Program-made: the position numbers and the translations under genes
In this document: one piece after another, positions 27,309 to 36,254 of the stretch
How the letters are laid out: every line of letters starts with the position of its first letter
Position numbering within the stretch: the first letter of the stretch is position 1
Source of the DNA: Streptomyces sp. NBC_01116
GTDB taxonomy: Bacteria; Actinomycetota; Actinomycetes; Streptomycetales; Streptomycetaceae
DNA: 64,000 bases
Assembly: GCF_041435495.1 (NCBI RefSeq)
Contig: NZ_CP108644.1
Coordinates: 8,417,501-8,481,500, forward strand
Direction of reading: 5' to 3'
Notes under the pieces: model-generated
Seen by the model: only the letters and a program-made list of their open reading frames with translations
Told to the model about the DNA's origin: nothing
Databases searched by the model: none

Positions 27309-28463
27309 ATGACGCCGGTGGACACGGCCGGGACCGTACAGAGCGACGTGCCTACGGCCGGGACCGCACAGGGTGACGGGCCTACGGCCGGGACCGCGCA
27401 GAGCGACGTGGACGCGGCCTGTTCCCGGCAGGGCGACGCCGGTCTCCGGGACGCGGACCCCGGGGGCACCGGCCCCCGGCACACCGGCACGAGGAAGGGC
27501 GTCTGGACGCGCGGCCGGGTGCTCGCGGCGGCGTCGCTGCTGCTGGGCCTGCTCATGCTGCTGCACGCGAGCATCCCGAACCGGATCGGGAACCTCGGCA
27601 GTCTGGTGGAGACCTTCCTCCCGTGGTCCGGCCTGTTCATCCCGGTGCTGCTGGCCGGGGCGCTGCTGCGCCGCTCCGTCCTCGCGGCCGTCGCGCTCCT
27701 GCTGCCGGCCGTCGTGTGGCTGAACCTCTTCGGCGGACTGCTCACCGACAAGTCCCACCCGGGCGGCGACCTCACCGTGGTCAGCCACAACGTCGGCGCC
27801 GACAACCCCGACGTGGTGGGCACCGCACGCGCCCTGGTCGCCTCCGGCGCGGACGTGCTCGCGCTCGAAGAGCTGGACCCGGGGGCCCGGGGGACGTACG
27901 AGAGGGAGCTGGCGACCACGTATCCGCACCACACGGTGCTGGGCACGGTCGGCGTGTGGAGCAGACTGCCGCTGTCGGACACCCGGCCGGTCGACGTCGA
28001 GATGGACGCGGGGCCGCTGGGGGACGCGAAGCCCGCCGACGTCAAGCTGGAGTACAACCGGGGACTGCGTACCACGGTGGCCACGGACCACGGGCCCCTG
28101 GCGGTGTACGTGGCGCACCTCGGATCCGTACGGGTGAATCCCAGGGCGGGCCTCTCGTCGGGGCAACGGGACGCCGGCGCGCGGTCGCTCGGCCAGGCCC
28201 TCGCCGCCGAGCAGAACGAGCGGGTGGTGCTGCTCGGCGATCTGAACGGCACCCTGGACGACCGCGCGTACGCGGGCATCACCTCGCGGATGCGATCGGC
28301 GCAGGAGGCGTCCGGCGACGGGTTCGGCTTCAGCTGGCCCGCCACCTCCCCGGTGGTGCGGATCGACCAGATCCTGGTCCGCGGCGTGGAGCCGGAGAGT
28401 TCGTGGGTGCTGCCCGCGACCGGCAGCGACCATCTCCCGGTGGCGGCCCGCGTCAGCTGGTGA
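27309..28463 (+). CDS. VanJ-like membrane protein with endonuclease/exonuclease/phosphatase domain
   Basis: A 384-residue protein: a repetitive cytoplasmic head (about 1-60), three membrane helices (about 70-145), then an EEP-superfamily domain outside the membrane (VVSHNVGADN, LALEELDP, LLGDLNGTLDD, GSDHLPVAARV). This arrangement matches Streptomyces VanJ, which has been linked to undecaprenyl-phosphate recycling and teicoplanin resistance. GAGGA precedes ATG 27309; an in-frame GTG at 27282 overlaps the vanY stop and would couple translation. It sits directly downstream of the vanY-like gene, so both likely act on lipid II metabolism. Confidence 0.83.
   Translation: MTPVDTAGTVQSDVPTAGTAQGDGPTAGTAQSDVDAACSRQGDAGLRDADPGGTGPRHTGTRKGVWTRGRVLAAASLLLGLLMLLHASIPNRIGNLGSLVETFLPWSGLFIPVLLAGALLRRSVLAAVALLLPAVVWLNLFGGLLTDKSHPGGDLTVVSHNVGADNPDVVGTARALVASGADVLALEELDPGARGTYERELATTYPHHTVLGTVGVWSRLPLSDTRPVDVEMDAGPLGDAKPADVKLEYNRGLRTTVATDHGPLAVYVAHLGSVRVNPRAGLSSGQRDAGARSLGQALAAEQNERVVLLGDLNGTLDDRAYAGITSRMRSAQEASGDGFGFSWPATSPVVRIDQILVRGVEPESSWVLPATGSDHLPVAARVSW
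27324..27410 (+). repeat. Three tandem 30-bp repeats inside the vanJ-like gene
   Basis: Units begin at 27324, 27354 and 27384 (ACGGCCGGGACCG...) and encode the decapeptide T-A-G-T-x-Q-S/G-D-x-P three times in the cytoplasmic head of the protein. The copies differ at a few third positions, so the protein repeat has been kept under selection or is recent. Confidence 0.75.
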
Positions 28464-28569
28464 CACCGCGGAGGGCTCCGGAGGCGCCGGGAATCCCCGA
28501 CGGCCTCGGGGCGGGCGCCCGGACCCTCCGCGTCCCGCTGCGGTTCACCCGCCGCCGGGGCGCGATCAA

Positions 28570-28690
28570 CGCACGCGCTAGGCTGCTTTCCGCCACGGGG
28601 GAAGTCCGGTCGAAATCCGGCGCTGACCCGCAACGGTAGACGGAGCCCCCGGGTTCCGTGAGCCCGATCACCCGCGGCGGAGAAGGCTCC
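28570..28690 (+). promoter_or_regulatory. Cobalamin (B12) riboswitch
   Basis: The leader contains the core blocks of the class: GGGGAAGTCCGGTCGAAATC, then CGCTGACCCGCAACGGTA, then GAGCCCGATCACCCGC, in correct order and spacing. It sits directly upstream of the btuCDF-like genes, which explains B12-dependent repression of B12 import. A second GACCTGCC at 28786-28793 could belong to the 3' end or to an expression platform, so the exact 3' border is uncertain. Confidence 0.9.
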
Positions 28691-28713
28691 TGACGATTCG
28701 CCGTGGACTGCGA

Positions 28714-29904
28714 ATGGGCGCTGCGCGGGGCGGCCGCCGTCCGGGGCCGCTCCTCATCGCGCGACGCACGGCCCGAGGCGAAAGCGACCTGCCTGTGGCC
28801 ACGTCCCTCGACCGCATACCCTCCAAGCCGTCGCGCCCCGCGCACCTCGGCACCGGACCGGCGCCACCCCGGCGCGTGCCCCTGCCGTTCCTCCTTGCCG
28901 GCCTGTGCGCGGCCCTGCCCCTCTCCCTCGTCTGCGGAGCGGCACTCGGGGCGTCGGGGCTCTCCTGGTCGGAGGTGACGCGCTATCTGTGGGCAGGGCT
29001 GGCCGGCGGAGCCATCGGCCCCGACGAGGTCCCGGGCTACACCATCGTCTGGGAACTGCGCCTGCCACGGGCCGTGCTGGCCGCCGTCGTCGGGGCCGGC
29101 CTGTCCGCCATCGGCGTCGCCGTCCAGGCCATGGTGCGCAACGCGCTGGCCGACCCGTTCGTGCTCGGCATCTCCTCGGGCGCGGCGGTCGGCGCCAACG
29201 CCGTGCTCATCTTCGGGACGTTGGGAGCGCTGGGCATCTGGGCCCTGTCCACGGCGGCGTTCCTCTCCGCACTCCTCGCCATGCTGCTCGTGTACGCGAT
29301 CGCCCGCACCGAACGCGGACTGACCCCGCTCCGGCTCGTCCTGACGGGCACCGCGATGTACTACGGCTTCTCCGCCGTGACCACGTTCATGGTGTTCGCG
29401 GCCGAGCGCGGGGAAGCGGCCCGCTCGGCGATGATGTGGCTGCTCGGCAGCCTGAGCGGGGCCAACTGGGCCGCCGTGCCGATCGCCGCCGGAGCGGTGC
29501 TCGCCGGCCTCGCGCATCTCTGCTGGTCGGCACGGCGCCTGAACGCCCTCGCCATGGGGGACGAGACCGCCGCCGCCCTCGGGGTCGATCCCGGGAGGCT
29601 GCGCAAGGAGCTCTTCCTCGTCTCCGCGGCCGTGACCGGGGCGGTGGTCGCGGTGAGCGGGGCGATCGGCTTCGTCGGCCTGATGGTCCCGCACGCCGCA
29701 CGGATGCTGGTCGGCGCGGACCACCGCCGGCTCCTGGCCGTCGCACCCCTGGCGGGAGCCGTCCTGCTGATCTGGGTGGACATCCTCTCGCGCGTGGTGC
29801 TGGCGCCGGCCGAGCTGCCGGTGGGCGTCCTCACCGCGGTCATCGGCGTTCCCTGCTTCCTCCTCCTCATGCGCCGGCGCGCCTACTCCTTCGGAGGCAT
29901 CTGA
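28714..29904 (+). CDS. btuC: Vitamin B12 ABC importer permease
   Basis: A FecCD-family membrane permease (396 residues from ATG 28714; 369 from GTG 28795). About nine or ten membrane helices begin near VPLPFLLAGLCAALPLSLVC; ADPFVLGISSGAAVGANAVL and GFVGLMVPHAARMLVG are the family signatures. Neither start has a good ribosome site, and the first 27 codons of the longer form may be leader RNA. The riboswitch immediately upstream indicates cobalamin rather than siderophore as substrate. Its stop overlaps the ATPase start (TGATG). Confidence 0.88.
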   Translation: MGAARGGRRPGPLLIARRTARGESDLPVATSLDRIPSKPSRPAHLGTGPAPPRRVPLPFLLAGLCAALPLSLVCGAALGASGLSWSEVTRYLWAGLAGGAIGPDEVPGYTIVWELRLPRAVLAAVVGAGLSAIGVAVQAMVRNALADPFVLGISSGAAVGANAVLIFGTLGALGIWALSTAAFLSALLAMLLVYAIARTERGLTPLRLVLTGTAMYYGFSAVTTFMVFAAERGEAARSAMMWLLGSLSGANWAAVPIAAGAVLAGLAHLCWSARRLNALAMGDETAAALGVDPGRLRKELFLVSAAVTGAVVAVSGAIGFVGLMVPHAARMLVGADHRRLLAVAPLAGAVLLIWVDILSRVVLAPAELPVGVLTAVIGVPCFLLLMRRRAYSFGGI

Positions 29905-30686
29905 TGCGGATCGACATCGACGCGCTCACCGTCGAGATCGCCGGTGCACGGCTGGTCAACCAGGTCACCCTGGGCGCGGCCGACGGCCAGCTCGTCGGCC
30001 TGGTCGGTCCCAACGGCAGCGGGAAGTCGACCCTGTTGCGCTGCGTCTACCGGGCCCTGCGCCCTTCGGCGGGCGCCGTCAGGATCGGTGGTGAGGACCT
30101 TCACGCCCTGAGCACCCGGGAAGGCGCCCGGCGGCTGGCCGCCCTTCCGCAGGACGCGGTCGCCGAATTCGACTTCACCGTCGCCGAGATCGTCGCCATG
30201 GGGCGGCTGCCGCACCAGGGGCCCGTCGCCCGGGCGTCCGACGAGGACCGCCGCCTCTGCGACGAGGCGCTGGCGGGGGTCGGCGCGGGACACCTTGCCG
30301 AACGCGGCTTCCTCACCCTCTCCGGCGGCGAGCGGCAGCGCGTCCTGATCGCGCGCGCCCTCGCCCAGCAGCCCCGGGTCCTGGTGCTCGACGAACCCAC
30401 CAACCACCTGGACATCGCGCACCAGTTGGAGGTCCTCGCCCTGGTCCGCGGCAGCGGCCTGACCGTCCTCACCGCCCTGCACGACCTGAATCTGGCGGCC
30501 CTGCACTGCGACCTGGTCCACGTCATCGACCGCGGCCGGATCGTCGCCTCCGGTTCCCCGCACGCGGTCCTGACCACCGAGCTGCTGGCCGACGTCTTCG
30601 GTGTACGGGCGCACCGCGTCGCACATCCGGAGACCGGCGCGCTCCAACTGCTCTTCGACCTTGCCTCTGCCCGTCCCACCTCCTGA
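29904..30686 (+). CDS. btuD: Vitamin B12 ABC importer ATPase
   Basis: A 260-residue ATP-binding protein: Walker A GPNGSGKST (about 38-46), signature LSGGERQR, Walker B VLVLDEPTNHLD and the switch His in TALHDLNLAAL. It overlaps the permease gene by one base (TGATG) and precedes the binding protein by 16 bases. FepC/BtuD subfamily; the riboswitch at the head of the operon sets the substrate as cobalamin. Confidence 0.9.
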   Translation: MRIDIDALTVEIAGARLVNQVTLGAADGQLVGLVGPNGSGKSTLLRCVYRALRPSAGAVRIGGEDLHALSTREGARRLAALPQDAVAEFDFTVAEIVAMGRLPHQGPVARASDEDRRLCDEALAGVGAGHLAERGFLTLSGGERQRVLIARALAQQPRVLVLDEPTNHLDIAHQLEVLALVRGSGLTVLTALHDLNLAALHCDLVHVIDRGRIVASGSPHAVLTTELLADVFGVRAHRVAHPETGALQLLFDLASARPTS

Positions 30687-30702
30687 AGGAGCCTCGACCA
30701 CC

Positions 30703-31725
30703 ATGCCCAACCCCCTGCGTCCCGCAGCTCTCGTGCTCGCGGCCGCCCTGGCACTCACCGGCTGCGGAGCGGACGTCACCCCACGGGCCGACGGGAAGGA
30801 CCGCACGTCCGAGGCCGACCGCCACTACCCGGTGACCGTCGAGAACTGCGGGGAGAGGAAGACGTACGACAAGGCCCCGCAGCGCGTCGTCACCAACGAC
30901 ACCGGCATCACCGAGATCATGTTCGCCCTCGGGCTGGAGGACCACATGGCCGGGTACGTGATGCCCGACGACAAGGGTGACCTGACGTCCGTCCCCTGGA
31001 AGGACGGCTACACGAAGACCAAGTGGCTCTCCAAGGAGCGGATCAACAAGGAGCTGGTCCTCGACGCGCGAGCCGACCTGGTCTTCGCCGGCTGGAACTA
31101 CGGATTCAACGAGGGGGAGGGCTTCACCCCCGCCGAACTGGAGCGCGTGGGCATCGACTCGTATCTGCTCAGCGAGTCGTGCCGCAACGGGCAGGGCAAG
31201 GCCCGCGGAGTCATGCCCCCGCTCGAAGCGCTCTACACCGACCTGCGGAACCTCGGAAAGATCTTCGACGTCGAGGACCGGGCGGACACCCTCATCACGT
31301 CGTTCCGCGAGGAGGTCGCCGACGCACGGGCGAAGGCGGCCGAGGGCGGTGACCGCCTCCGTGTCTTCCTGTACGACGACGGGAAGGACAAGCCGCTGAC
31401 CTCGGGCGCGTACGCCGGACCGCACGACATCATCACCAAGGCCGGCGGCGACCACGTCATGAAGGACCTGGAGGACAGCTGGACGACGGTGGGCTGGGAG
31501 ACCGTGGTCGACCGCGATCCCGAGGTCATCGTCATCAACGACTACGGCGACACCACGGCGGACGAGAAGCGGAAGTTCCTGAAGTCCTACAAGCCGCTCG
31601 CCGGCGTTTCCGCGATCGTGAACGACCGGATCGTCGTACTCGACTACGTGGACCTGGTCGAGAGCCCGCGCAATCCGGCGGCCATCAGCTCGCTGGCGGA
31701 GGACCTGAGGAAGTTCGCCCGGTAG
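30703..31725 (+). CDS. btuF: Vitamin B12 ABC importer binding lipoprotein
   Basis: A 340-residue class III solute-binding protein. The lipobox LALTGC makes Cys21 the lipid-modified residue. The body has the BtuF/FepB pattern (APQRVVTNDTGITEIMFALG; DHVMKDLEDSWTTVGWETVV). AAGGAG precedes ATG 30703; longer readings lack a signal peptide. It is the last gene of the riboswitch-controlled operon and is followed by a strong terminator. Confidence 0.88.
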   Translation: MPNPLRPAALVLAAALALTGCGADVTPRADGKDRTSEADRHYPVTVENCGERKTYDKAPQRVVTNDTGITEIMFALGLEDHMAGYVMPDDKGDLTSVPWKDGYTKTKWLSKERINKELVLDARADLVFAGWNYGFNEGEGFTPAELERVGIDSYLLSESCRNGQGKARGVMPPLEALYTDLRNLGKIFDVEDRADTLITSFREEVADARAKAAEGGDRLRVFLYDDGKDKPLTSGAYAGPHDIITKAGGDHVMKDLEDSWTTVGWETVVDRDPEVIVINDYGDTTADEKRKFLKSYKPLAGVSAIVNDRIVVLDYVDLVESPRNPAAISSLAEDLRKFAR

Positions 31726-31746
31726 GTGGGCCCGCCGGGTGCGGCG

Positions 31747-31790
31747 GGGCGGGGCCCGGCCCGGAGACCCTCCCGGGCCGGGCCCCGCCC
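31747..31790. terminator. Very strong bidirectional terminator, 18-bp perfect stem
   Basis: GGGCGGGGCCCGGCCCGG (31747-31764) pairs perfectly with its complement at 31773-31790 around an 8-base loop, between the convergent stops of btuF (31725) and the aldo/keto reductase (31798). Confidence 0.85.
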
Positions 31791-31797
31791 GGTCGGT

Positions 31798-32628
31798 TCA
31801 GCCGTTGAACGTGTCCGGGTCGGGCCCGGTGCGCTCGTCCCGGTTCAGGGCGGCGATCTCGCCGACGTCCCCTTCGGTGAGCTCGAAGTCGAAGAGTGCG
31901 AAGTTGTCCTGGATGCGCTTCAGCGTCACGGACTTGGGGAACACGATGTCCCCACGCTGCAGGTGCCAGCGCAGCACCACCTGTGCGGGGGTCCTGCCCA
32001 GCCGCTCGGCGATGCGCGTGACCGTCGGGTCCGCGAGCACCTTGCCCTGGGCGATGGGCGACCACGCCTCCGTGGCGATGCCGTGCTCCGCCCCGAAGGC
32101 GCGCAGGGCATCCTGCGTGAGGTACGGGTGCACCTCGATCTGGTTGACGGCGGGCACCACCGTGCTGTTGTCCAGCAGCCGCCGCAGGTGGTTCTCCTGG
32201 AAGTTGGAGACCCCGATGGCCTTGACGCGTCCGGACCGGTAGATCTCCTCCAGGGCCTTCCACGTCTCCACGAAGTCCCCCGAACCTCCTGGCAGGGGCC
32301 AGTGGATGAGGAAGAGGTCGAGGTAGTCGAGGTCCAGTTCCTCCATGGAGCGGTCGAACGCCCGGAGCGCCTCGTCGGGTGCGTGCGCCCCGTTGTTCAG
32401 CTTGCTCGTCACGAAGACGTCGGCGCGGTCGAGTCCCGATTCGCGGACCGCCTGGCCGACCTCCTTCTCGTTGCCGTACATCTGCGCCGTGTCGATGTGC
32501 CGGTAGCCGGTCTCCAGGGCGGCGAGCGTGGTCTCACAGGTCTCGTCCGGCGGGATCTGGAAGGTCCCGAAGCCGAGCTGGGGGATCGTCACACCATTGT
32601 TGAGCGTGATGGAGGGTACTGAGGGCAC
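31798..32628 (-). CDS. Aldo/keto reductase
   Basis: A 276-residue NADPH-dependent carbonyl reductase of the AKR5/2,5-diketo-D-gluconate reductase type. The catalytic tetrad is complete: Asp46, Tyr51, Lys76 and His109. GYRHIDTAQMYGNEKEVG and the cofactor-binding FPKSVTLKRIQDN are family signatures. The next gene on the same strand, an aldehyde dehydrogenase, ends upstream of it with a 67-base gap, so the two may be co-transcribed and handle aldehydes together. Natural substrate unknown. Confidence 0.92.
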   Translation of the reverse strand: MPSVPSITLNNGVTIPQLGFGTFQIPPDETCETTLAALETGYRHIDTAQMYGNEKEVGQAVRESGLDRADVFVTSKLNNGAHAPDEALRAFDRSMEELDLDYLDLFLIHWPLPGGSGDFVETWKALEEIYRSGRVKAIGVSNFQENHLRRLLDNSTVVPAVNQIEVHPYLTQDALRAFGAEHGIATEAWSPIAQGKVLADPTVTRIAERLGRTPAQVVLRWHLQRGDIVFPKSVTLKRIQDNFALFDFELTEGDVGEIAALNRDERTGPDPDTFNG

Positions 32629-32695
32629 GGTTGCTCCTTGCTGTGTCGACGCCTCGGAAGGCGGTGTGAGGGAGGTACGGGGACGGGGCCGCCGC

Positions 32696-34111
32696 TCAGC
32701 CGGCGATGCCGCGGAGTTCGGCGTCGGGCGGCAGCACCCGGACGAGCTTGCGGTTGACGAACTCCCGCATACCGAGCTGCGACAGTTCCCGGCCGTAGCC
32801 CGACCGCTTGATCCCGCCGAACGGCAGATCGGGCTGGGTCGAGGTCGGGTGGTTGACCCAGACCATGCCGGTCTCCACCCGCTCGGCCACCCGGCGGCCC
32901 CGCTCCACGTCCGCGCAGAAGACGGATCCGCCCAGGCCGTACTGGCTGTCGTTGGCGAGCGCTACGGCTTCGTCCTCGTCCTGGACCCGGTAGATCACCG
33001 CGGCCGGGCCGAACAGTTCTTCCGCGTACGCGCGCATGCCCGGCTTGACGCCGGTGAGGATCGTCGGCCGGACGAAGGCTCCGGGACGGTCGATCCGGTC
33101 GCCGCCGGTCAGCAGTTCGGCTCCCTGCTCCACCGTCTCGCGGATCTGCTCGACCAGGTCGGAGGCGGCCCGCTCGGACGAGAGCGGCCCCAGCGTGGTC
33201 GCCTCGTCGGCCGGGTCGCCGGGCTCCAGGGCCTCGAAGGCGCGTCGCATGCGCTCCACGAAGTCGTCGTAGACGTCCGCCAGCACGATGAACCGCTTCG
33301 ATGCCACGCAGCTCTGCCCGGTGTTGGCCATCCGGCCGGCCACCGCGGCGCCGACCGTACGCTCCAGCCCCTCACCGTCGAGGACGATGAAGACATCACT
33401 GCCGCCCAGCTCCAGCAGGCTGGGCTTCATGTTCCGCCCGGCCCGCTCCGCGACCTGCGCCCCCGCGCGTTCGCTACCGGTCAGCGACGCGCCCTTCACC
33501 GCCGGACTGTCGATGATGCGCGAGATCTCCTCGTGGCTCACGAACAGGTTGGTGTAGACGCCCTCGGGTGCGCCCGCGTCACGGAAGAGCGCCTCCAGGG
33601 CCAGGGCGGACTGCGGGCAGATCCCGGCGTGCTTGACCAGGACGGTGTTGCCCAGGACCAGGTTGGGTCCCGCGAAGCGCACCACCTGATAGAGCGGGAA
33701 GTTCCACGGCATGACGCCGAGCAGGACGCCGAGGGGCTCGCTGACGAGGTAGGCCTGTCCCTCCTCGACGTCGAGGGGTTCGCGGGCCGCGAAACCGGGC
33801 CCGTGCTCCGCGTAGTACGCCAGGATGGAGGCGGCGAGGTCCACTTCTCCCCGTGCCTCGGAGATGAGCTTTCCCATCTCCAGGGTGATGAGTTGCGCCA
33901 AGGTCTCCTTGCGCTCCCTCATCAGCCCGGCAACGCGGCCGACCAGCGCGGCGCGCTCCTCGACGGGCCGCTTCCGCCACGCGTCGAAGGCGCCGTCGGC
34001 GGTTTCCAGCACCGCGTCGACTTCCCGACCCTCGATGACCGGGAACTCCGCGAGCGTCTTCCCGGTGTACGGATTGACGGTGGCGAACGAACTCTTGCGC
34101 TGCTCTGACAT
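32696..34111 (-). CDS. NAD(P)-dependent aldehyde dehydrogenase (succinate-semialdehyde type)
   Basis: A 471-residue aldehyde dehydrogenase. Catalytic Cys268 lies in NTGQSCVAS and the general base Glu234 in [17 protein letters not shown] (134-142) and [19 protein letters not shown] near the C-terminus are typical of the GabD/YneI-like group that oxidises succinic or related semialdehydes. GGAG precedes the ATG. Same strand as the aldo/keto reductase downstream, so aldehyde detoxification or GABA-type catabolism is likely. Confidence 0.92.
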   Translation of the reverse strand: MSEQRKSSFATVNPYTGKTLAEFPVIEGREVDAVLETADGAFDAWRKRPVEERAALVGRVAGLMRERKETLAQLITLEMGKLISEARGEVDLAASILAYYAEHGPGFAAREPLDVEEGQAYLVSEPLGVLLGVMPWNFPLYQVVRFAGPNLVLGNTVLVKHAGICPQSALALEALFRDAGAPEGVYTNLFVSHEEISRIIDSPAVKGASLTGSERAGAQVAERAGRNMKPSLLELGGSDVFIVLDGEGLERTVGAAVAGRMANTGQSCVASKRFIVLADVYDDFVERMRRAFEALEPGDPADEATTLGPLSSERAASDLVEQIRETVEQGAELLTGGDRIDRPGAFVRPTILTGVKPGMRAYAEELFGPAAVIYRVQDEDEAVALANDSQYGLGGSVFCADVERGRRVAERVETGMVWVNHPTSTQPDLPFGGIKRSGYGRELSQLGMREFVNRKLVRVLPPDAELRGIAG

Positions 34112-34296
34112 GGAATCTCCAGAACGACGGTTGTGGTGCAGAGGGCGGAACGGTGCGCTCCGCCTCTCTGCGGGTACCCGACTGGGCGGGCAGAAAACTG
34201 CCTATAAGCACCTATATCGGTAATGGCGCACTCACGCAGAGTCGCGGAATCGCAGGCTTGGGCTCTTCTGCCCCGCTCCTGCCCCGCTCCGAGGCG

Positions 34297-35181
34297 TTAC
34301 GGGAGGTCGACGGGCACGCCGAGCCGGTGGGCCACGGTGGTGAGGGCGTCACCCAGCGGGAGGCCGACACGGGTCAGGGCGTGCCGGTCGCCCCTGGTCG
34401 GATCCCGGTTGACGATCAGCACCGGCACTCCGGCCCGGTCGGCCTGGCGGACGAACCGGAGCCCGGACATCACCGTCAGCGAGGAGCCCAGGACCAGCAG
34501 GCTGCTCGCCTCGCGGACCAGTTCGCGGCAGCGCTCGACCCGCTGCGGGGGCACGGCCTCGCCGAAGAACACCACGTCCGGCTTGAGGACGCCGCCGCAG
34601 ACCGTGCACGGCACCACGTGGAAGTCCCCGACCTGTTCGTCGGTGAGGTCGGCGTCGCCGTCCGGGTTCATCGAGGCGGCCACCGGCGCGAACCCCTCGT
34701 TGGCCTCCTCCAGCCGGCGCGCCAGCTCGGGGCGCGGGCTGAAGGCGCCGCAGGACAGGCAGACGACCCGGTCCAGACGTCCATGCAGGTCGACGACGTC
34801 CGCGCTGCCGGCGGCCTGGTGCAGGCCGTCGACGTTCTGGGTGATCACACCCGAGAGCAGACCCCGCCGCCGGAACGCGGACACGGCCCGGTGCCCGGCA
34901 TTGGGACGGGCGCGGCCGAACGTACGCCAGCCGAGATGGCTGCGCGCCCAGTAGCGGCGACGGGCCCCGGCGTCGGCGGTGAAGTCCTGGTAGGTCATCG
35001 GCGTGTGACGGCTCAGGCTCCCGCCCTCGCCCCGGTAGTCGGGGATGCCCGACTCCGTGGAGATGCCCGCGCCGCTCAGGACCAGCACACCGCCACCGCG
35101 CAGCGCCTCGACGACCGGCGCCAGGTCCGTGGTGCACGGCGGCGGCTCCTCGGCGGAGGTCCAGCTCAGGGTGGGTCGCAT
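34297..35181 (-). CDS. NAD-dependent protein deacetylase, sirtuin (Sir2) family
   Basis: A 294-residue sirtuin that removes acyl groups from protein lysines using NAD. NAD loop GAGISTESGIPDYR (37-50), TQNVDGLH (114-121), catalytic His133 (DLHGRLD), and the four zinc cysteines 141, 144, 192, 195. The loop between the zinc pairs is long, as in class II-like bacterial sirtuins. Start: of two adjacent ATGs, 35181 has GAGG at proper distance while 35187 is too close. Transcribed alone. Confidence 0.9.
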   Translation of the reverse strand: MRPTLSWTSAEEPPPCTTDLAPVVEALRGGGVLVLSGAGISTESGIPDYRGEGGSLSRHTPMTYQDFTADAGARRRYWARSHLGWRTFGRARPNAGHRAVSAFRRRGLLSGVITQNVDGLHQAAGSADVVDLHGRLDRVVCLSCGAFSPRPELARRLEEANEGFAPVAASMNPDGDADLTDEQVGDFHVVPCTVCGGVLKPDVVFFGEAVPPQRVERCRELVREASSLLVLGSSLTVMSGLRFVRQADRAGVPVLIVNRDPTRGDRHALTRVGLPLGDALTTVAHRLGVPVDLP

Positions 35182-35470
35182 GCGCATGTCCTCAGGGTAC
35201 GGAACACGCCCCCGATGGCGACGTGGACGGGCGGCGGGGACGCCGGGGCGACCCGATGGGACGGCGGGCCCCGGGCCGAAGATCCCGGCAGGGTTCGTTT
35301 CCGGCCTCATTTCATGACAGGGGCATGATCAAGCTGCGACCGCGGCATAGGTTCTGCGGCCCCGGGAGGATCGGCGGCCGCCCCGTGCGCCCGTACGGTT
35401 CGCGGCCGCCGCCCTCCCACTCCCTCGGCTCCGCGCGGAGCCGAACCCCCCATGAGTGAAGGGACAGCAC

Positions 35471-36049
35471 ATGCTGGAATCCAGATGGCTCAAGGCAGTC
35501 GGTGTCGCCGCGGCGATCACCCTGGCCACGGCTACGGCGGCGCAGGCCGCCCCCGCGCCGGAACCGGTGGCGGAGGGCGCGTCGGCGGTGGTGACGCTCC
35601 GGTACGACGACAGCCGAGCGGGCGGCTGGGAGGCGCAGATCGCGGCCGGAGTCGCCTCGTGGAACTCCACCGTCGACAACGTCAGGCTGGTCGAGGCCGC
35701 GCCCGGCACGCGGGCCGAGATACAGATCGTGGCCACCAGCGGCTGGCCGCAGGCCACCCTCGGCCCGGTCCGGCCCGGCGGCCAGGTCAGGGTGGAGCTG
35801 GGCAGCCAGGCGGTCGCCCAGGGCCACGACAAGACCCGTATCGCCGCTCACGAGATCGGCCACAGCCTGGGGCTGCCGGACACCAAGCCCGGCCCCTGCT
35901 CCCAGCTGATGTCGGGATCCAGCGCCGGCATCAGCTGCAAGAACGCCGTACCGAACGCGGCCGAGCAGTCCCGCGTCGAGTCCGCCTACGCCGGCGGCCT
36001 CGCCCCGCGCGTGCCGGCTGACGGACGCGTCCTGGTGGACGCCCCGTAA
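35471..36049 (+). CDS. snpA: Snapalysin-type small neutral metalloprotease (peptidase M7)
   Basis: A 192-residue secreted zinc protease. Sec signal peptide to about residue 27 (TATAAQA), then the M7 zinc motif HEIGHSLGLPD with His127, Glu128, His131 and Asp137 as third ligand, a feature specific to this Streptomyces family. Two late cysteines (GPCSQ, ISCKN) form the usual disulphide. GAAGGGA lies 6 bases before ATG 35471. In many strains snpA is divergent from a LysR activator; here the upstream neighbour is the sirtuin gene instead. Confidence 0.92.
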   Translation: MLESRWLKAVGVAAAITLATATAAQAAPAPEPVAEGASAVVTLRYDDSRAGGWEAQIAAGVASWNSTVDNVRLVEAAPGTRAEIQIVATSGWPQATLGPVRPGGQVRVELGSQAVAQGHDKTRIAAHEIGHSLGLPDTKPGPCSQLMSGSSAGISCKNAVPNAAEQSRVESAYAGGLAPRVPADGRVLVDAP

Positions 36050-36070
36050 CCGGCTGTACGAGGGCGTACG

Positions 36071-36145
36071 GGGCGCCGGCCCCGACCTGATCCGGCGCCC
36101 GGTGACCTCCGTTCCCGGCCGGCCCGCTGCCGGAACCCGGGAACG
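36071..36145. terminator. Two inverted repeats between convergent genes
   Basis: GGGCGCCGG (36071-36079) pairs with CCGGCGCCC (36092-36100), and CGTTCCCGG (36110-36118) with CCGGGAACG (36137-36145). Both lie between the convergent stops of snapalysin (36049) and the SGNH hydrolase (36255) and probably form a double terminator. Confidence 0.6.
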
Positions 36146-36254
36146 GGGGGACCGGGTCCCCCGAGTGCGTGCCCGCCCGGACGGCGGCGTCCGACGGGGG
36201 ACGCGGACGGCTCACCGCCTCGCCGCGCCCCCGTGCCGTCGGCCGTGCCCGGCG

